64,000 bases of DNA from Rhodococcus sp. HNM0563. Lineage in GTDB: Bacteria > Actinomycetota > Actinomycetes > Mycobacteriales > Mycobacteriaceae. The stretch is taken from contig NZ_JAASAF010000001.1 in NCBI RefSeq assembly GCF_012726195.1, positions 496,001-560,000 of the forward strand. Direction: 5' to 3'. Positions 45,670-56,462 of this stretch are shown here, in pieces. The stretch's first letter is position 1. The number at the start of each line of letters is the position of its first letter. A program made the position numbers and the translations under genes. Below the pieces are notes generated by a model that was not told the DNA's origin, did no database searches, and was given only the letters and a program-made list of their open reading frames with translations.

Positions 45670-46725
45670 GTGAACGTGGCGCAAGGTCGGATCCTTCGGC
45701 GGTTCGGGCTCGCAGCATCACTCGGCATTGCAGCCTTGGTGTTGACGGGGTGCTCGAGCGAAGAAGTTCTTCGTTTCGGCTGGCCGGAGGGTGTTACTCC
45801 CCAGGCCGAGCGTATGCGCGAGTTGTGGACGTGGTCGGTTCTCGCCGCCCTCGTCATGGGCATTCTTATGTGGGCCCTGATGTTCTGGACGATCTTCTTC
45901 CATCGGAAGAAGAAGAACTCGCCGGAGTTCCCGCGGCAGACGGCCTACAACGTCCCGCTCGAACTTCTCTACACCGCAGCGCCCTTCGTGGCGGTCTGTG
46001 TCCTCTTCTACTTCACGGTCGTGGTCCAGAACTACGTGCTCGAGAAGGAAGACAATCCCAACGTCGTCGTCGACGTCACCGGGTTCCAGTGGAACTGGAA
46101 GTTCGGTTACCGCACCATCGACATGGGTGGCTCCGTCTACGACGGTACGGACTACGAAGCGGAAGAAGCCACGGCATCCGAGCCGTTCGATCCGGCCGAA
46201 GCCGGCCACGACGCGGAACCGGGTCCCATCCACGGCTCGGGCGTCACGGATCTGTCGTACCTGAACTACGACAAGATCGAGACTGTCGGCACCACCGAGG
46301 AAATCCCTGTCCTGGTGCTCCCGACCGGCAACCGGATCGAGTTCAACCTCGCCTCGTCCGATGTCATCCACGCGTTCTGGGTTCCCGAGTTCCTGTTCAA
46401 GCGTGATGTGAACCCCAATCCGCTGAACAACAACTCCGACCCGGTGTTCCAGATCTCCGAGATCGAACGAGAAGGTGCATTCGTCGGTCGCTGCGCCGAG
46501 ATGTGCGGTACCTACCACGCGATGATGAACTTCGAGGTGCGCGCTGTGTCCCCGGAGAAGTTCGCGGAGTACATCGAGTTGCGTAAGCCTGTCGAGGACG
46601 GTGGCGAAGGTCTGACCAACGCCCAGGCGCTCGAAGCAATCGGCGAGTCGCCTGTCGCGATCACGACCCACCCGTTCAAGACCGACCGCACGGACCGCTC
46701 GGCGAGCGTCGCTGCGGGCGAGTGA
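45670..46725 (+). CDS. ctaC: Cytochrome c oxidase subunit II
   Basis: 351-residue lipoprotein subunit of the aa3 oxidase that accepts electrons from the bcc complex through the dinuclear CuA centre. The signal ends in LTGC with the lipid cysteine at 28. Two membrane helices follow (~52-75 and ~95-118). CuA ligands are visible as DVIHAFWVPEF (His), and C-AEM-C-GTY-H-AM-M. A ~45-residue acidic insert (DYEAEEATASEPFDPAEAG) typical of actinobacteria lies before the CuA fold. Cotranscribed with ctaF. Confidence 0.97.
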   Translation: MNVAQGRILRRFGLAASLGIAALVLTGCSSEEVLRFGWPEGVTPQAERMRELWTWSVLAALVMGILMWALMFWTIFFHRKKKNSPEFPRQTAYNVPLELLYTAAPFVAVCVLFYFTVVVQNYVLEKEDNPNVVVDVTGFQWNWKFGYRTIDMGGSVYDGTDYEAEEATASEPFDPAEAGHDAEPGPIHGSGVTDLSYLNYDKIETVGTTEEIPVLVLPTGNRIEFNLASSDVIHAFWVPEFLFKRDVNPNPLNNNSDPVFQISEIEREGAFVGRCAEMCGTYHAMMNFEVRAVSPEKFAEYIELRKPVEDGGEGLTNAQALEAIGESPVAITTHPFKTDRTDRSASVAAGE

Positions 46726-46755
46726 CACCTCTCATCGACAAGGACAAGTGCTGAA

Positions 46756-47172
46756 ATGAATCTCGAAGCCAAGATCTTCGAACTCGTCACGGTGTTCTTC
46801 GTGCTCGTCGCCATCGTGTACGGCACCTTCACAGGGTTGTCGGACAAGGGCATCGAGTGGGCAGGTCTCACCGCGCTCGTGCTGTCCGCAGGGCTGACGC
46901 TCATCATCGGAACCTACTTCCGATTCGTTGCACGTCGTCTCGACACGCGTCCCGAGGACTTCGAGGATGCGGAGATCAGCGACGGTGCAGGCGACCTGGG
47001 CTTCTTCAGTGCCGGCAGCTACTGGCCGATCCTGCTGGCCGCAGCCGCTGCGTTCGCTGCGATCTCCCTCGCGTTCTTCCAGGGCTGGCTGATCGTGGTC
47101 GCGGTCGTGCTGGTCATCGGAGCGTCCGCAGGCCTGGTGTTCGAGTACCACCTGGGCCCCGAGAAGCACTGA
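46756..47172 (+). CDS. ctaF: Cytochrome c oxidase subunit IV (actinobacterial type)
   Basis: 138 residues with four membrane helices ([39 protein letters not shown]; two in the C-terminal half ending [21 protein letters not shown]). The arginine/acidic stretch [15 protein letters not shown] links the helix pairs. It is the actinobacterial accessory subunit of the aa3 oxidase (Rv2199c type), 30 bp after ctaC. Followed by a strong hairpin. Confidence 0.95.
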   Translation: MNLEAKIFELVTVFFVLVAIVYGTFTGLSDKGIEWAGLTALVLSAGLTLIIGTYFRFVARRLDTRPEDFEDAEISDGAGDLGFFSAGSYWPILLAAAAAFAAISLAFFQGWLIVVAVVLVIGASAGLVFEYHLGPEKH

Positions 47173-47188
47173 CCCTTCCTGAGCTGAC

Positions 47189-47231
47189 GACGGCGGGCGC
47201 CGCACCCACGACGGGTGCGGCGCCCGCCGTC
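47189..47231 (+). terminator. Terminator after ctaF
   Basis: 19-bp perfect stem starting GACGGCGGGCGCCGC with a 5-nt loop, 17 nt after the ctaF stop. Confidence 0.92.
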
Positions 47232-47544
47232 ATTCGTTTTCGCCGATGACGCTGCAAGTGTGGGACGAATCCTCGTCCGATTCGCCGTTCGTCCGCCGAC
47301 AACGGCAAAGGGCACAGCGGAGGCGCGCGACGAGTGCTGACGGCAACGAGGGGCCGGCCGCAGAGCGACTCGCTGCCGTTCGTGTACGAACGAGGGGAGA
47401 GGGGCGCGGTCAGCTCCCGCGGCAGAGTGGTGCGATGTCCTAGACCAGGTGGATGACGGCCCACCCGAGGAGCTGAGCCGGCGTGCCGATACTGCACGGC
47501 GGCGATGCGTCCGGCTGCCGCCGACTCGGGCATCGTCCGAATGT
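47232..47544. other. Unassigned DNA between ctaF terminator and IS remnant
   Basis: About 310 bp. A 65-codon open frame (47246-47443, +) is rich in Arg, Gln and Ser (VWDESSSDSPFVRRQRQR) and matches no family I recognise; it has no good ribosome site and is not called. In M. tuberculosis mmpS3 and Rv2197c occupy this position; no trace of either was recognised. Confidence 0.4.
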
Positions 47545-48025
47545 CGGGTCCGGTCGAAAAGTGAGCAGATCCTCCGGCCGAAAATGAGCAGGTTCAGGTT
47601 TCCGAGTCTGCCTCACCTGCGGCAGCAGCCGAAGGCTGTCGACAGCACCGTCGTCGGCATCGCCGGATAGGTGCTCAGTAGGGTTCGTACGGCTGGTTCG
47701 GTCAGCGCCCACGCCGATCTCTGGGAACAGGCGCGGTCGTACTTCGGCGGGGCTTGTGTGCGCAAGACCTTGGCTACGGTGTTGCGCGAGAGCCCCGCTT
47801 GCGGGCGATAGCGGTCTGCGTCCTTGGCCCCGAATTGTGCAGCTGACGGATCAACGCCCAGTCCTCCACAGTGATCACTCCTTCGGGCCAGGAGAACACT
47901 GATCACCGGCACGCCCCGAGCTGGCGCGCTATCACGCGAAGCGGGTCGGAACCCGTGCTTCACCCGCCGCCGAAAGTCAGCATCCCACTCGGTGCCGTCG
48001 TTTGATGCTCGGTGCCGTCGTCCGA
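47545..48025 (-). mobile_element. Degenerate IS21-family insertion sequence remnant (istA N-terminus)
   Basis: On the minus strand from GTG 47878, VITVEDWALIRQLHNSG reads as the start of an IstA transposase, then a frameshift near 47805 leads into GLSRNTVAKVLRTQAPPKY and LTEPAVRTLLSTYPAMPTT, ending at 47613. Catalytic DDE residues and istB are absent, so only about 0.5 kb of a normally >2-kb element is left. Paired direct repeats stand at each side: CTCGGTGCCGTCGT (47988-48001, 48008-48021) and CGGTCGAAAAGTGAGCAG / CGGCCGAAAATGAGCAG (47551-47591), resembling IS21 terminal multiple repeats. Ends are approximate. Confidence 0.75.
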
Positions 48026-48080
48026 TCCGATGCCACCGTAGCGGCGCACACGGAATCGATGTGGCAGGTCCGGAAGACGG

Positions 48081-48119
48081 CCAGAGGGCCCCGAACCGAT
48101 CCGGTTCGGGGCCCTCTGG
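48081..48119 (-). terminator. Terminator after qcrB
   Basis: 17-bp perfect stem CCAGAGGGCCCCGAACC with a 5-nt loop, 22 nt beyond the qcrB stop. Confidence 0.92.
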
Positions 48120-48140
48120 GGGTAGAGCAGGTGGAACGTG

Positions 48141-49820
48141 TCAGTGCACGTCGCCGTCGCTGTCCTTGTCGGACAGCGCCTTGGAACCATTTCCGTCGGC
48201 CTCGCTGTGGATACGGTCCTGGTATTCCTTCAGGATCGTACGCAGCTCTGCCTCGCTCTCGTGATGAGCAGCTTCGAGTGCAGCCGACTCGTCGGCCGGA
48301 TCTGCGCTCCACCAGCTACCAGCGCCGGGCTTACCGGCACTGCCGAGACGGTTCATCCGCTTGGGCACCGTAGCGCCCTGGTAGTCGAGCGGAACCGGGT
48401 GGCCATGGTCGTCCACCGGGCCGAGCGGCTGGTGGATCTCGATGTACTCGCCGTGGGGCAGTCGACGGACGATGCCCGTCTCGATGCCGTGCTCGAGCAC
48501 CTGGCGGTCGCTGCGCTGCAGCCCGAGGCAGAACCGGTAGGCGATGTAGTACGCGAGCGGCGGCAGGATCACCAGTCCGATACGGCCCATCCACGTCGTG
48601 GCGTTGATGGAGATATCGAACTTGTACGCGATGATGTCGTTGATGCACATGAGCGTGGCGACGGTGTAGAAGGCGAGAGCCATCGCACCGAGGCCGGTAC
48701 GGACCGGGACGTCACGCGGACGCTGCAGCAGGTTGTGATGCGCGTCGTCCTTCGAGAACTTCTTCTCGATCCAGGGGTAGACGATCAGGACCGTGAATAC
48801 CAGGCCCATGAGCAGCGCGATCCAGAACGGCTGCGGGATCGTGTACCGGTCGAACAGGTACAGCTCCCATGCCGGCCAGATTCGAGCCAGACCGTCGGTC
48901 CACATCATGTAGAAGTCCGGCTGCGATCCTGCGGAGACCTGTGAGGGATTGTACGGGCCGATGTTCCAGACCGGGTTGATCTGCAACAGGCCGGACATCA
49001 GGGCCAGCACCGCAAACGTCATCGCGAAGAATGCGCCGGACTTGACCGCGAACACGGGGAGGATGCGCACACCCACCACGTTCTGTTCGGTGCGGCCGGG
49101 GCCGGGGAACTGCGTGTGCTTCTGGTACCAGACCAACGCGAGGTGCGCGGCGATCAGCGCCAGGATGATGCCCGGGACGAGGAGCACGTGCAGGACGTAG
49201 AAGCGCGGGATGATCAGCTCGCCGGGGAAGTCTCCGCCGAAGATCATCCAGTGCAGCCACGTACCGACGATCGGAACCGACAGTGTGATGCCGGAGAATG
49301 CGGCGCGAAGACCGGTACCGGACAGCAGGTCGTCGGGCAGCGAGTATCCGAAGAAGCCCTCGAACATCGCAAGGATCAGCAGGAGCGAGCCGATGACCCA
49401 GTTCGCCTCACGTGGGCGACGGAACGCGCCGGTGAAGAAGATACGAAGCAGGTGGACGATGATCGACGCCGCGAACATCAGCGCGGCCCAGTGGTGGATC
49501 TGTCGGACGAACAGTCCGCCGCGAACCTCGAACGAGAGATTCAGTGTCGTCTCGTATGCGCGGGACATGCCGACACCGCGGAGCGGCGTGTAGACACCGT
49601 CGTAGGTGACGTGGGCCAGCGACGGGTCGAAGAACAGCGTCAGGAAGACACCTGAGATCAACAGGATGATGAAGCTGTACAGAGCGACTTCGCCGAGAAG
49701 GAACGACCAGTGGGTGGGAAACACCTTGTTGATCTGACGGCGAATGCCGGCAGAAAGGTGATACCGCGAGTCGAGGTTCTCGCCTGCTTTTGCAGCGTGT
49801 GATTGAGTTGCAGTACTCAC
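48141..49820 (-). CDS. qcrB: Cytochrome bc1 complex cytochrome b subunit
   Basis: 559-residue cytochrome b with the quinol-oxidising site, the main membrane subunit of the bcc complex. Haem-binding histidines are in [24 protein letters not shown] and in [24 protein letters not shown]. Around eight or nine membrane helices; a ~120-residue hydrophilic C-terminal extension is typical of actinobacteria. GTG 49820 overlaps the qcrA stop by GTGA. It is the target of Q203-class inhibitors in mycobacteria. Last gene of the ctaE-qcrC-qcrA-qcrB operon. Confidence 0.97.
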   Translation of the reverse strand: MSTATQSHAAKAGENLDSRYHLSAGIRRQINKVFPTHWSFLLGEVALYSFIILLISGVFLTLFFDPSLAHVTYDGVYTPLRGVGMSRAYETTLNLSFEVRGGLFVRQIHHWAALMFAASIIVHLLRIFFTGAFRRPREANWVIGSLLLILAMFEGFFGYSLPDDLLSGTGLRAAFSGITLSVPIVGTWLHWMIFGGDFPGELIIPRFYVLHVLLVPGIILALIAAHLALVWYQKHTQFPGPGRTEQNVVGVRILPVFAVKSGAFFAMTFAVLALMSGLLQINPVWNIGPYNPSQVSAGSQPDFYMMWTDGLARIWPAWELYLFDRYTIPQPFWIALLMGLVFTVLIVYPWIEKKFSKDDAHHNLLQRPRDVPVRTGLGAMALAFYTVATLMCINDIIAYKFDISINATTWMGRIGLVILPPLAYYIAYRFCLGLQRSDRQVLEHGIETGIVRRLPHGEYIEIHQPLGPVDDHGHPVPLDYQGATVPKRMNRLGSAGKPGAGSWWSADPADESAALEAAHHESEAELRTILKEYQDRIHSEADGNGSKALSDKDSDGDVH

Positions 49821-50944
49821 GGGCGACGCTCCCAAAATGCCGGGCCGAGAGCTTCGATGAAGTCACCGTTGGCGACGAGGAAGCCCTCTTCATTCACTGT
49901 AATAGGAAGCTGCGGAAGAGCGCGAGCAGCGGGACCGAAGATCGGCTTGCCGTACTCGAGTGCATCGAACTGCGACTGGTGGCACGGGCACAGAATCCGG
50001 TTGGTCTGCTGCTCGTACAGCGAGGTCGGGCATCCGAGGTGGGTGCAGATCTTCGAGAAGGCGAAGTAGTCGCCGTAGTTGAAGCTCTCCTGACCCTTGC
50101 GCTTGATTGCACGCTCCGCGTCATCCGTCCGCAGACGGATGAGCATCACGGCGTTGCGGATCCCGCGAAGGCCGTCGAGCAGCGCGTGGTCATCGCCGCG
50201 GTCGGCCTCACGGAACGGGAAGACTGTCTCCATGCCGCCCGCATCGAGATCCTCGGGCCGCACCAGGACGATGTCCTGCGGCCGGCCGGTGTCGCGGCGC
50301 AGGTAGATCGTTTCGCCCTGGTAGCGGGGGGTCCAGCCGGACACCCAGAGCGACGAGTCGTCGCCCTCGGCCCACGGATTCTTGATCAGTCCGCCGAGCG
50401 GCATGATCAGCCCGACTCCCAGCGCGCCGCCACCGAAGATCGCGGTCCGCTTGACAAGCTTGCGGCGCGTGAACGTCGACGTCTCGAGCGAATCGGTCAA
50501 CTCAGCGACGATCGTCTTGCGATCGACCTCGGCCGACGGGCCGTCGTGACGATCCTGGATCGACACCTCTTCGGGGATGAACTTCTTAGTGAACTGGACC
50601 GCGCCGACACCGACTCCGAGGATCGACAGACCGAGGGTCAGGCCGAGCAGCGGGGTGTAGAGGTTGTACCAACCGTACTGCGGGTCGTCGATGCTCTGGT
50701 ATTCCCACGGCCAGAACAGGTAAATGCCGATGAAGGCAAGACCGGCGATACCCGCGAGGATGAACCACGCAGCCACATTGCGCTCCGCGCGCTTCTCTGC
50801 GCGGGTGCCCTCGACGGGCCACCGATCCTTGCGGAACGCGACATCGACGCCGTCGAGGTTCGTGCCGAGCTCGACGAGATCGTCGCGACTCATCTGATCG
50901 AGGTTCTCGATCGAATGCTTGTTCGGCGTGTCGCCGCTACTCAT
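49817..50944 (-). CDS. qcrA: Rieske iron-sulfur subunit
   Basis: 375 residues with three N-terminal membrane helices (first two ~55-105, third after the basic [19 protein letters not shown] twin-arginine-like stretch) and a C-terminal Rieske domain. The 2Fe-2S ligands are CTHLGC ([17 protein letters not shown]) and CPCHQSQF. It passes electrons from quinol to the dihaem subunit QcrC. ATG 50944 overlaps the qcrC stop by ATGA and is preferred to the upstream in-frame start at 50962. Confidence 0.97.
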   Translation of the reverse strand: MSSGDTPNKHSIENLDQMSRDDLVELGTNLDGVDVAFRKDRWPVEGTRAEKRAERNVAAWFILAGIAGLAFIGIYLFWPWEYQSIDDPQYGWYNLYTPLLGLTLGLSILGVGVGAVQFTKKFIPEEVSIQDRHDGPSAEVDRKTIVAELTDSLETSTFTRRKLVKRTAIFGGGALGVGLIMPLGGLIKNPWAEGDDSSLWVSGWTPRYQGETIYLRRDTGRPQDIVLVRPEDLDAGGMETVFPFREADRGDDHALLDGLRGIRNAVMLIRLRTDDAERAIKRKGQESFNYGDYFAFSKICTHLGCPTSLYEQQTNRILCPCHQSQFDALEYGKPIFGPAARALPQLPITVNEEGFLVANGDFIEALGPAFWERRP

Positions 50945-51816
50945 GACCTTGCTCCGATCCACAGTGCAGCACCGACAACCGCGACGATGCCAACGGCGAA
51001 CATCGTGGGACCTTCAGCACCGGGTCCGAAGCCTCCGAGGCCGTATCCGCCCGGATCCTGGGTCTCGCTGACGGACTTGATGTACGCGATGATGTCTTGC
51101 TTCTCCTCGATCGTCAGCTGACGATCGGAGAACTTCGGCATGTTCTGCGGCCCGGTGAGCATGGCAGTGTAGATCTGCTGCTCGTTGGCCGGATCGAGAT
51201 TGGGTGCGAACTTGCCGGACGAGAGGGCTCCACCGCGGCCGGTGAAGTTGTGGCATGAAGCGCAGTTCTGACGGAACAGTTCGCTACCGCGTCCGATGTC
51301 GTTGCCACGAAGCGACGACTGGGCGATCTCCCCGTTCTCGTCGCGGATCACCGTGGGGCCACCACCGTTGGCCTGGATGTACGCGCCGAGAGCGTCGGTC
51401 TGCCTGGTGTCGAACTTCGGGTCCTTCCGCACGGCCTGGGCCTCGTTGCGGACGGCCGGCATACGACCGGAGGAGACCTGGAAGTAGACCGCGGCTTCGC
51501 CGACGCCGATCAGCGTGGGACCGCGATCCTCGATGCCCTGCAGGTTGACACCGTGACAGGTCACGCAGGAGGTCTCGTAGAGCTGCTGGCCCTCGCGGAT
51601 CAATGCGCTCTGGTCGTCCTGAGCAGTGGCCACCTGTGGGTCGGGTGTCAGCGCAGAAGCAAGGAAGCCTGCGCTGAGGAGGCCGAGCGCGAGTACCAGG
51701 GCACCGGTGACGCGGCGCCTGAGCTTGCGCTGACGGCGGGACGTGGCAGCCGAAGCTGCCGAGGATCGACCGGGCATGTCGTCACCCTCGGGTGCGAGAG
51801 GTGGGGATGAACTCAT
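50941..51816 (-). CDS. qcrC: Dihaem cytochrome c subunit
   Basis: 291 residues. Two CxxCH haem-c sites, CVTCH (84-88) and CASCH (185-189), in tandem cytochrome c folds that replace a soluble cytochrome c and hand electrons straight to CuA of CtaC. An N-terminal signal/anchor ([21 protein letters not shown]) and a C-terminal membrane helix ([19 protein letters not shown]) hold it in the membrane. AAGGGA lies just before ATG 51816. Axial methionines are likely in SGRMPAV and PQNMPKF. Confidence 0.97.
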   Translation of the reverse strand: MSSSPPLAPEGDDMPGRSSAASAATSRRQRKLRRRVTGALVLALGLLSAGFLASALTPDPQVATAQDDQSALIREGQQLYETSCVTCHGVNLQGIEDRGPTLIGVGEAAVYFQVSSGRMPAVRNEAQAVRKDPKFDTRQTDALGAYIQANGGGPTVIRDENGEIAQSSLRGNDIGRGSELFRQNCASCHNFTGRGGALSSGKFAPNLDPANEQQIYTAMLTGPQNMPKFSDRQLTIEEKQDIIAYIKSVSETQDPGGYGLGGFGPGAEGPTMFAVGIVAVVGAALWIGARS

Positions 51817-51881
51817 CTGTATCCCTTATATGTAAGTCGGGACTGACTGGACGTCAGGGGGCTGCCTAAGCGTTCAGCTGG

Positions 51882-52496
51882 CTAACGGATGAAATAGATC
51901 GTGGCAAACAGTGCGATCCACACGATGTCGACGAAGTGCCAGTAGTACGACACGACGATTGCTGCGGTGGCCTGCGCGGGGGTGAACTTGCTGACCTTGG
52001 TGCGGAACAGCAGGAACACGAATGCGATGAGTCCACCGATCACGTGCAGGCCGTGGAAGCCGGTGGTCATGTAGAACACCGAGCCGTACACACTGCCCGC
52101 GATGGTGGTGCCGTGCTGGACCAGGGTGATGTATTCGTAGCCCTGGCCGAGCACGAAGAACGTGCCCATGCCGAGGGTGATGATGTACCACCGCCGGAGG
52201 CCGAATACGTCGCCGCGCTCTGCTGCGAACACACCGAGCTGGCAGGTGAAGGACGATGCGATCAGCACCGCCGTGATCGGCACCGCCAGCCACAGGTTCA
52301 AATGGGTGGGCGGCGGAGGCCACATGCCCTCCGGAGCCTGTGCCCGCGCCACGAAATACATGGCGAAGAGCCCTGCGAAAAACATGAGCTCACTGGACAA
52401 CCACACGATGGTGCCGACGCTGACCAGGTTGGGCCGGTTCAACGAGTGCACGCGCTGTGTGATTGCAGATCCTGAAGTCCCTACTGCGCTCGTCAC
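51882..52496 (-). CDS. ctaE: Cytochrome c oxidase subunit III
   Basis: 204 residues with five membrane helices. Motifs: [67 protein letters not shown] and [23 protein letters not shown] (lipid/proton-uptake-related Glu and His conserved). GTG 52496 ([22 protein letters not shown]) is the right start; an open frame runs far upstream but crosses the promoter and the next gene. First gene of the operon that continues with qcrCAB. ctaD (subunit I) is not in the window. Confidence 0.96.
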   Translation of the reverse strand: MTSAVGTSGSAITQRVHSLNRPNLVSVGTIVWLSSELMFFAGLFAMYFVARAQAPEGMWPPPPTHLNLWLAVPITAVLIASSFTCQLGVFAAERGDVFGLRRWYIITLGMGTFFVLGQGYEYITLVQHGTTIAGSVYGSVFYMTTGFHGLHVIGGLIAFVFLLFRTKVSKFTPAQATAAIVVSYYWHFVDIVWIALFATIYFIR

Positions 52497-52635
52497 GCTG
52501 GCTAGTATGACCCGTCGTAGTACGTGTTGGGCAATCGGGGCCGAAATCGGCGCGTCATTGCTGCTCTCGGGGCGAGAAATGCCGAGTTCCGGGACCCGGA
52601 CGGGTTGCAGGGGTGACGGATGTGAAGGTGGCGGT

Positions 52636-53082
52636 ATGAGTGAACAACCGGGTGTGCTGGGAAGAATCCGTCGACTCTTTGCGCGCCGTGTCCCCGAGCG
52701 TCTCGACATCACCCGATCGGATCTCGCGGTCGTCGTCGAGTCGTTCGACGACTCGGAGGCCTGCTCCACCGCACTGGATCGTGGCGCGCAGGACGCGCCG
52801 CATTGGGCCGAATCCGACGACGCAGTACTGAGGCACCATCTGGAACTGCCTGCGGAGGCGGTCGAGGAGGCACTCGCACTGGCCGGTCAGGACGGTTACG
52901 TCGCCGCTGCACCTCCCTCCCCGGTACCTTCCGAGGACGGAGTGACCCGAGTCTCCCTGATCTTGCAGCGGGTTCAGCTCCTCGACGCGATGCATTGTGC
53001 TCAAGAGAAGTCGCGGATGGCCTCGCTGGCGCAACGGCTCGGTGGCGATGCCCGCGGATGGGACGCTCTTCAGCCCGAATGA
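52636..53082 (+). CDS. Hypothetical protein
   Basis: 148 residues, no family recognised. It starts [24 protein letters not shown] and has no membrane segment. The middle ([23 protein letters not shown]) resembles a small alpha/beta sensor-like fold. GAAGGTGG is seen before ATG 52636. It sits between ctaE (divergent) and trpD (same strand). Confidence 0.7.
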   Translation: MSEQPGVLGRIRRLFARRVPERLDITRSDLAVVVESFDDSEACSTALDRGAQDAPHWAESDDAVLRHHLELPAEAVEEALALAGQDGYVAAAPPSPVPSEDGVTRVSLILQRVQLLDAMHCAQEKSRMASLAQRLGGDARGWDALQPE

Positions 53083-53219
53083 CGCGGCCTTCGGTCGTGC
53101 GGGCAGCGCCGCAGTGGGAATCCCGGTTGTTCACGGCCGGGAGGACGTCAATAAGCTCTCCGAGCGGAGGGCACAACAGTGCTCCGGTAGCGAGTCGGAT
53201 GTGGTGAAGGGTGGGTGCG

Positions 53220-54284
53220 ATGAACGCGAGGCAGGCGGCGGACGAGGTGGTTGCCAGCTGGCCCGCAGTGCTCGGATCTCTGACCGCAGGTCGTGATCTG
53301 ACGCGACCCGAGGCCGTCTGGGCCATGGACGAGATCTTCTCCGACAACGCGACCCCCGCGCAGATCGCGGCGTTCGGTGTGGCACTCAAGATGAAGGGCG
53401 AGACGTCCGACGAATTGCGGGCGCTCGCGGACACGATGCTCGGTTACGCCAACCTGGTGCCGGTGGACGACGACACGGTGGACATCGTGGGTACCGGCGG
53501 CGACCGCGCCAACACGGTGAACATCTCGACGATGTCAGCGCTCGTGGTGGCAGGAGCGGGCGTCCGGGTGGTCAAGCACGGCAACCGCGCCGCCTCGTCC
53601 AAGAGCGGCGGCGCCGACGTACTCGAAGCACTCGGGGTCCATATCGATCTGGGTCCGGAACAGGTTGCGCGCTCGCTCGACGAAGCAGGCATCGGATTCT
53701 GCTTCGCGCCGGTGTACCACCCGGCGCTGCGGTTCGCGGCTGCGCCACGCAAGCAGATCGGCATCCCGACCGTGTTCAACGTCCTGGGCCCGCTCACCAA
53801 CCCTGCGCGCCCCCGCGCCGGTCTGATCGGCTGTGCCTTCGAGTCGTTGGCTCCGACCATTGCCGGCGTGCTTGCACAGCGGGGCAATTCGGCGCTGGTC
53901 GTTCGGGGCGACGACGGTCTCGACGAGTTGACGACGTCGACGACGTCGACCGTGCACATCGTGCGCGACGGTGCCGTCGAGACCCGCACGCTCGATCCGA
54001 CGCGGCTCGGGATCCCGCGGGTCCCGCTCGAAGCGCTCCGGGGCGGCGACGCCGCCGAGAATGCGGTGATCGCTCGGGCCTGCCTTGCCGGCGAGACCGG
54101 ACCCGTCCGGGATGCGGTGCTCCTCAACGCAGCGGGTGCGATCGCTGCGTTCCAGGGCCTTGGTAGTGGGCTCGAAGATGCGCTTGCATCCGGACTCGAA
54201 GTGGCTGCGACCTCGATCGACAGCGGTGCGGCCGCGCAGGTGCTCGAGAAATGGGCTGCGGTGACCACCCGACTCGGGGTCTAG
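53220..54284 (+). CDS. trpD: Anthranilate phosphoribosyltransferase
   Basis: 354 residues. Joins anthranilate and PRPP in tryptophan synthesis. Motifs: [21 protein letters not shown] (PRPP loop), [58 protein letters not shown] (split over ~157-193) and the DGLDEL metal site. A TTSTTSTV segment after the DGLDEL motif comes from a 9-bp repeat (53931-53950). ATG 53220 with GAAGGG upstream; GTG 53211 is an alternative. A lone trp gene, as in M. tuberculosis (Rv2192c). Confidence 0.96.
   Translation: MNARQAADEVVASWPAVLGSLTAGRDLTRPEAVWAMDEIFSDNATPAQIAAFGVALKMKGETSDELRALADTMLGYANLVPVDDDTVDIVGTGGDRANTVNISTMSALVVAGAGVRVVKHGNRAASSKSGGADVLEALGVHIDLGPEQVARSLDEAGIGFCFAPVYHPALRFAAAPRKQIGIPTVFNVLGPLTNPARPRAGLIGCAFESLAPTIAGVLAQRGNSALVVRGDDGLDELTTSTTSTVHIVRDGAVETRTLDPTRLGIPRVPLEALRGGDAAENAVIARACLAGETGPVRDAVLLNAAGAIAAFQGLGSGLEDALASGLEVAATSIDSGAAAQVLEKWAAVTTRLGV
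53931..53950 (+). repeat. Short 9-bp repeat in trpD
   Basis: ACGACGTCG units repeat to encode TTSTTS immediately after the DGLDEL active-site motif. Confidence 0.7.
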
Positions 54285-54318
54285 GGCCAGCGCTGACCGC
54301 GACGACCTCGGTGTGACG

Positions 54319-54349
54319 GTGGTGCCCGCGCGCCGACCGCGGGCGCCAC
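54319..54349. terminator. Terminator between trpD and the RAM-domain gene
   Basis: Arms GTGGTGCCCGCG and CGCGGGCGCCAC (one G-T pair), 7-nt loop, between convergent genes. Confidence 0.75.
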
Positions 54350-54374
54350 TCGATCCGTCTGTGCTCGCGGACGA

Positions 54375-54650
54375 TCAGTTCCCGATGGAGAAGCCGGCCT
54401 CGATGTCGGAGCTCGAATAGGACTGGAAGGCGATGTGTGTGACCGTCTTGGTCACGCCGTCGACCTTGTTGATGCCCCGCGTGACCACCTCGGCGATCTG
54501 CTCGTGGTCGCGGACACGCACGATCGCTACGAGATCGACGTCCCCGGCGCACGAGTACACCGTGTCGACTCCGGCGAGGTCGGCTACCGCCCGAGCGGTT
54601 TCCGGTATGCGGTGGGCGTCGGCGTCGATCAGAACGATGGCGTTGATCAT
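54375..54650 (-). CDS. Stand-alone Lrp/AsnC ligand-binding (RAM) domain protein
   Basis: 91 residues forming only the alpha/beta RAM domain of Lrp/AsnC regulators (INAIVLIDADAHRIPETARAVADLAGV ... VYSCAGDVDLVAIVRV ... GVTKTVTHIAFQSY). The DNA-binding helix-turn-helix is absent. Such proteins form octamers and bind amino acids; a role in sensing or co-regulation is possible. Its position beside trpD hints at an amino-acid link but they are on opposite strands. Confidence 0.92.
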   Translation of the reverse strand: MINAIVLIDADAHRIPETARAVADLAGVDTVYSCAGDVDLVAIVRVRDHEQIAEVVTRGINKVDGVTKTVTHIAFQSYSSSDIEAGFSIGN

Positions 54651-54700
54651 GGGGGCTCCTTGTCTGTACTCCGGTGGCGCAGGTCTTCTTCCGGTGACGA

Positions 54701-56449
54701 TCAGCCTATGCGGTGACCATCCGGTTCAGGGACCGCCCCGGACGCCGCTCGTGCCAACTCGGCCCATTCGCTCCACCGACCGGCACCCTCGACAGGTTCG
54801 GACCACCCGTGGGAGGTTCGCACGATGCGCACCCCGTCGGAATCCAGCCACCGCGCGACCAGGCCTATCTCTTCCGAGGCCGCACCGCGCAGCGGACCCG
54901 GACCGGGCAATACCGTTTCCGCACTGGCAGCGATCGCTTCGACGACCGGCATGGGTCGTACGCCGCGTTCCGCAACACCCGCCGACGCGAGCCGGCCGGA
55001 GCGCACCACTGCGAAATCCCACCCGCCTTCGGGGCGCGGGCGGGCAGCGATCAATTCGTCGATGGCTGCGAGTGCCGCGAGGCGCTGCGTGCGTCGTAGC
55101 GCACGGATCGCGTCGGCAGTGCGGTCGCGTAGCCGTGCCGCGTTCTCGAACAGTTCCTTGCCTGCCAACTCGTCGATGCGTTCGTGGGCCTGCGCGATAG
55201 AGGAGGCATCCTGGCCACGCAGGAGCGCACGTGCCCGCAGAACCTGAGCGGAGTACTCCTCGGGGCTCTGCGGCCCGAAGGAGGCTGCCGAGCAGGCGCC
55301 GACGGCGTCGGGTCGGCAGCGGTCGCCGTGGCGAGCGGAACGGCCGATCCGGCGGGTGCAGGTGCGTAGTCCGGTGAATTCGGCAAGGGTCGCCGCCACA
55401 TCGGCGGCACTGTTCCGGACGGAGAACGGGCCGAGTGCGTCGGGCGAGGGCGTCCGCGAGATCGCCAGGCGTGGAAACGGTTCGTCGGTGAGCGTGATCC
55501 ACCACCCACGGGTGGGGTATTTGGAACGTCGATTGTATGGGGGCGTGTGGGCGGCGATGAGCCGGAGTTCGCGAACCCCGGCTTCGAGGCCGTGCGCGCA
55601 TTCGACGTGGTCGATGCGAGTCGTCAGCGCGACCATCTCGCGTAGACGCGGTCGGGTTTCCGAACCCGTGAAGTAGCTGCGGACACGACGACGTAGATCT
55701 ACGGCCGTGCCGATATAGAGTGCCTCGTCCGAGGGGCCCCGGAACAGGTACACGCCGGGGCGCTGTGGCAGATGTGCGGCGAGGGTGCGTTTGGCACGCT
55801 GTTCCGCCGTGACGGCGGGGAGGTAGTCGCGTAGTTCGGTGAGGCTGTGGACCCCCTGGTTGCCGACGCGCTCGATGAGGGCGTGCAGGACGTCGACGGT
55901 TGCGCGCGCGTCGTCCAGTGCGCGGTGTGTGGGCCGTGTCGAGACGCGGAACAGTTCGGCGAGTGCAGAGAGTTTCACCGAGGGTGCCTCGTCGCGCCCG
56001 AGGACCCGCCGGGCCAGTTTGACGGTGCAGACGACGGGGAACCGCGGCCACGGAACATCGCACTGGGCGGCCGCGGCGCGGAGGAAACCGGTGTCGAACC
56101 CGGCGTTGTGCGCTACGAGGACCGAACCGGTGGCGAATTCGAGGAAGGCGGGAAGCACTTCCTCGATGCGTGGCGCCTGATAGACCATCGCCGTGGTGAT
56201 ACCTGTGAGGCGGACGATCTCGGGAGGGATGGACCGGCCTGGGTCGACCAGGGTCGCGAACTCGCCGAGGACTTCACCGCCGCGCACCTTCACTGCGCCG
56301 ATCTCCGTGATGGCGTCGTCGCCGGAGCGTCCACCGGTGGTCTCGAGATCGACCACGACGAAGGTGGTGTCGCGGAGGGGAGTGTCGAGCTCGTCGAAAC
56401 TGAGTTGGACACCGTGGACGGTGTCGGAGGCGGTAGGGGACGACGTCAT
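54701..56449 (-). CDS. DEDDh exonuclease / GIY-YIG (UvrC-N-like) fusion nuclease
   Basis: 582 residues. N-terminal DnaQ-type 3'-5' exonuclease: [13 protein letters not shown] (DxE), [11 protein letters not shown], and [17 protein letters not shown] (H-x4-D). Then a GIY-YIG endonuclease domain like that of Uvr[31 protein letters not shown], followed by a UvrC-like helical region. The UvrB-binding and helix-hairpin-helix parts of UvrC are not evident. Homologue of M. tuberculosis Rv2191. ATG 56449 is favoured, since TACCCT lies 7 nt before it; 56455 and 56479 are upstream in-frame ATG/near starts. Probably DNA repair. Confidence 0.92.
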   Translation of the reverse strand: MTSSPTASDTVHGVQLSFDELDTPLRDTTFVVVDLETTGGRSGDDAITEIGAVKVRGGEVLGEFATLVDPGRSIPPEIVRLTGITTAMVYQAPRIEEVLPAFLEFATGSVLVAHNAGFDTGFLRAAAAQCDVPWPRFPVVCTVKLARRVLGRDEAPSVKLSALAELFRVSTRPTHRALDDARATVDVLHALIERVGNQGVHSLTELRDYLPAVTAEQRAKRTLAAHLPQRPGVYLFRGPSDEALYIGTAVDLRRRVRSYFTGSETRPRLREMVALTTRIDHVECAHGLEAGVRELRLIAAHTPPYNRRSKYPTRGWWITLTDEPFPRLAISRTPSPDALGPFSVRNSAADVAATLAEFTGLRTCTRRIGRSARHGDRCRPDAVGACSAASFGPQSPEEYSAQVLRARALLRGQDASSIAQAHERIDELAGKELFENAARLRDRTADAIRALRRTQRLAALAAIDELIAARPRPEGGWDFAVVRSGRLASAGVAERGVRPMPVVEAIAASAETVLPGPGPLRGAASEEIGLVARWLDSDGVRIVRTSHGWSEPVEGAGRWSEWAELARAASGAVPEPDGHRIG

Positions 56450-56456
56450 GCGCATG

Positions 56457-56462
56457 AGGGTA
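56457..56462 (-). promoter_or_regulatory. -10 box for leaderless nuclease gene
   Basis: Minus-strand TACCCT, 7 nt before ATG 56449. Confidence 0.5.

Noticed and set aside
47246-47443. 65-codon frame after the ctaF terminator as an mmpS3 remnant or small gene
   Set aside because: No similarity to MmpS, no membrane segment, and no ribosome site; left as unassigned DNA.
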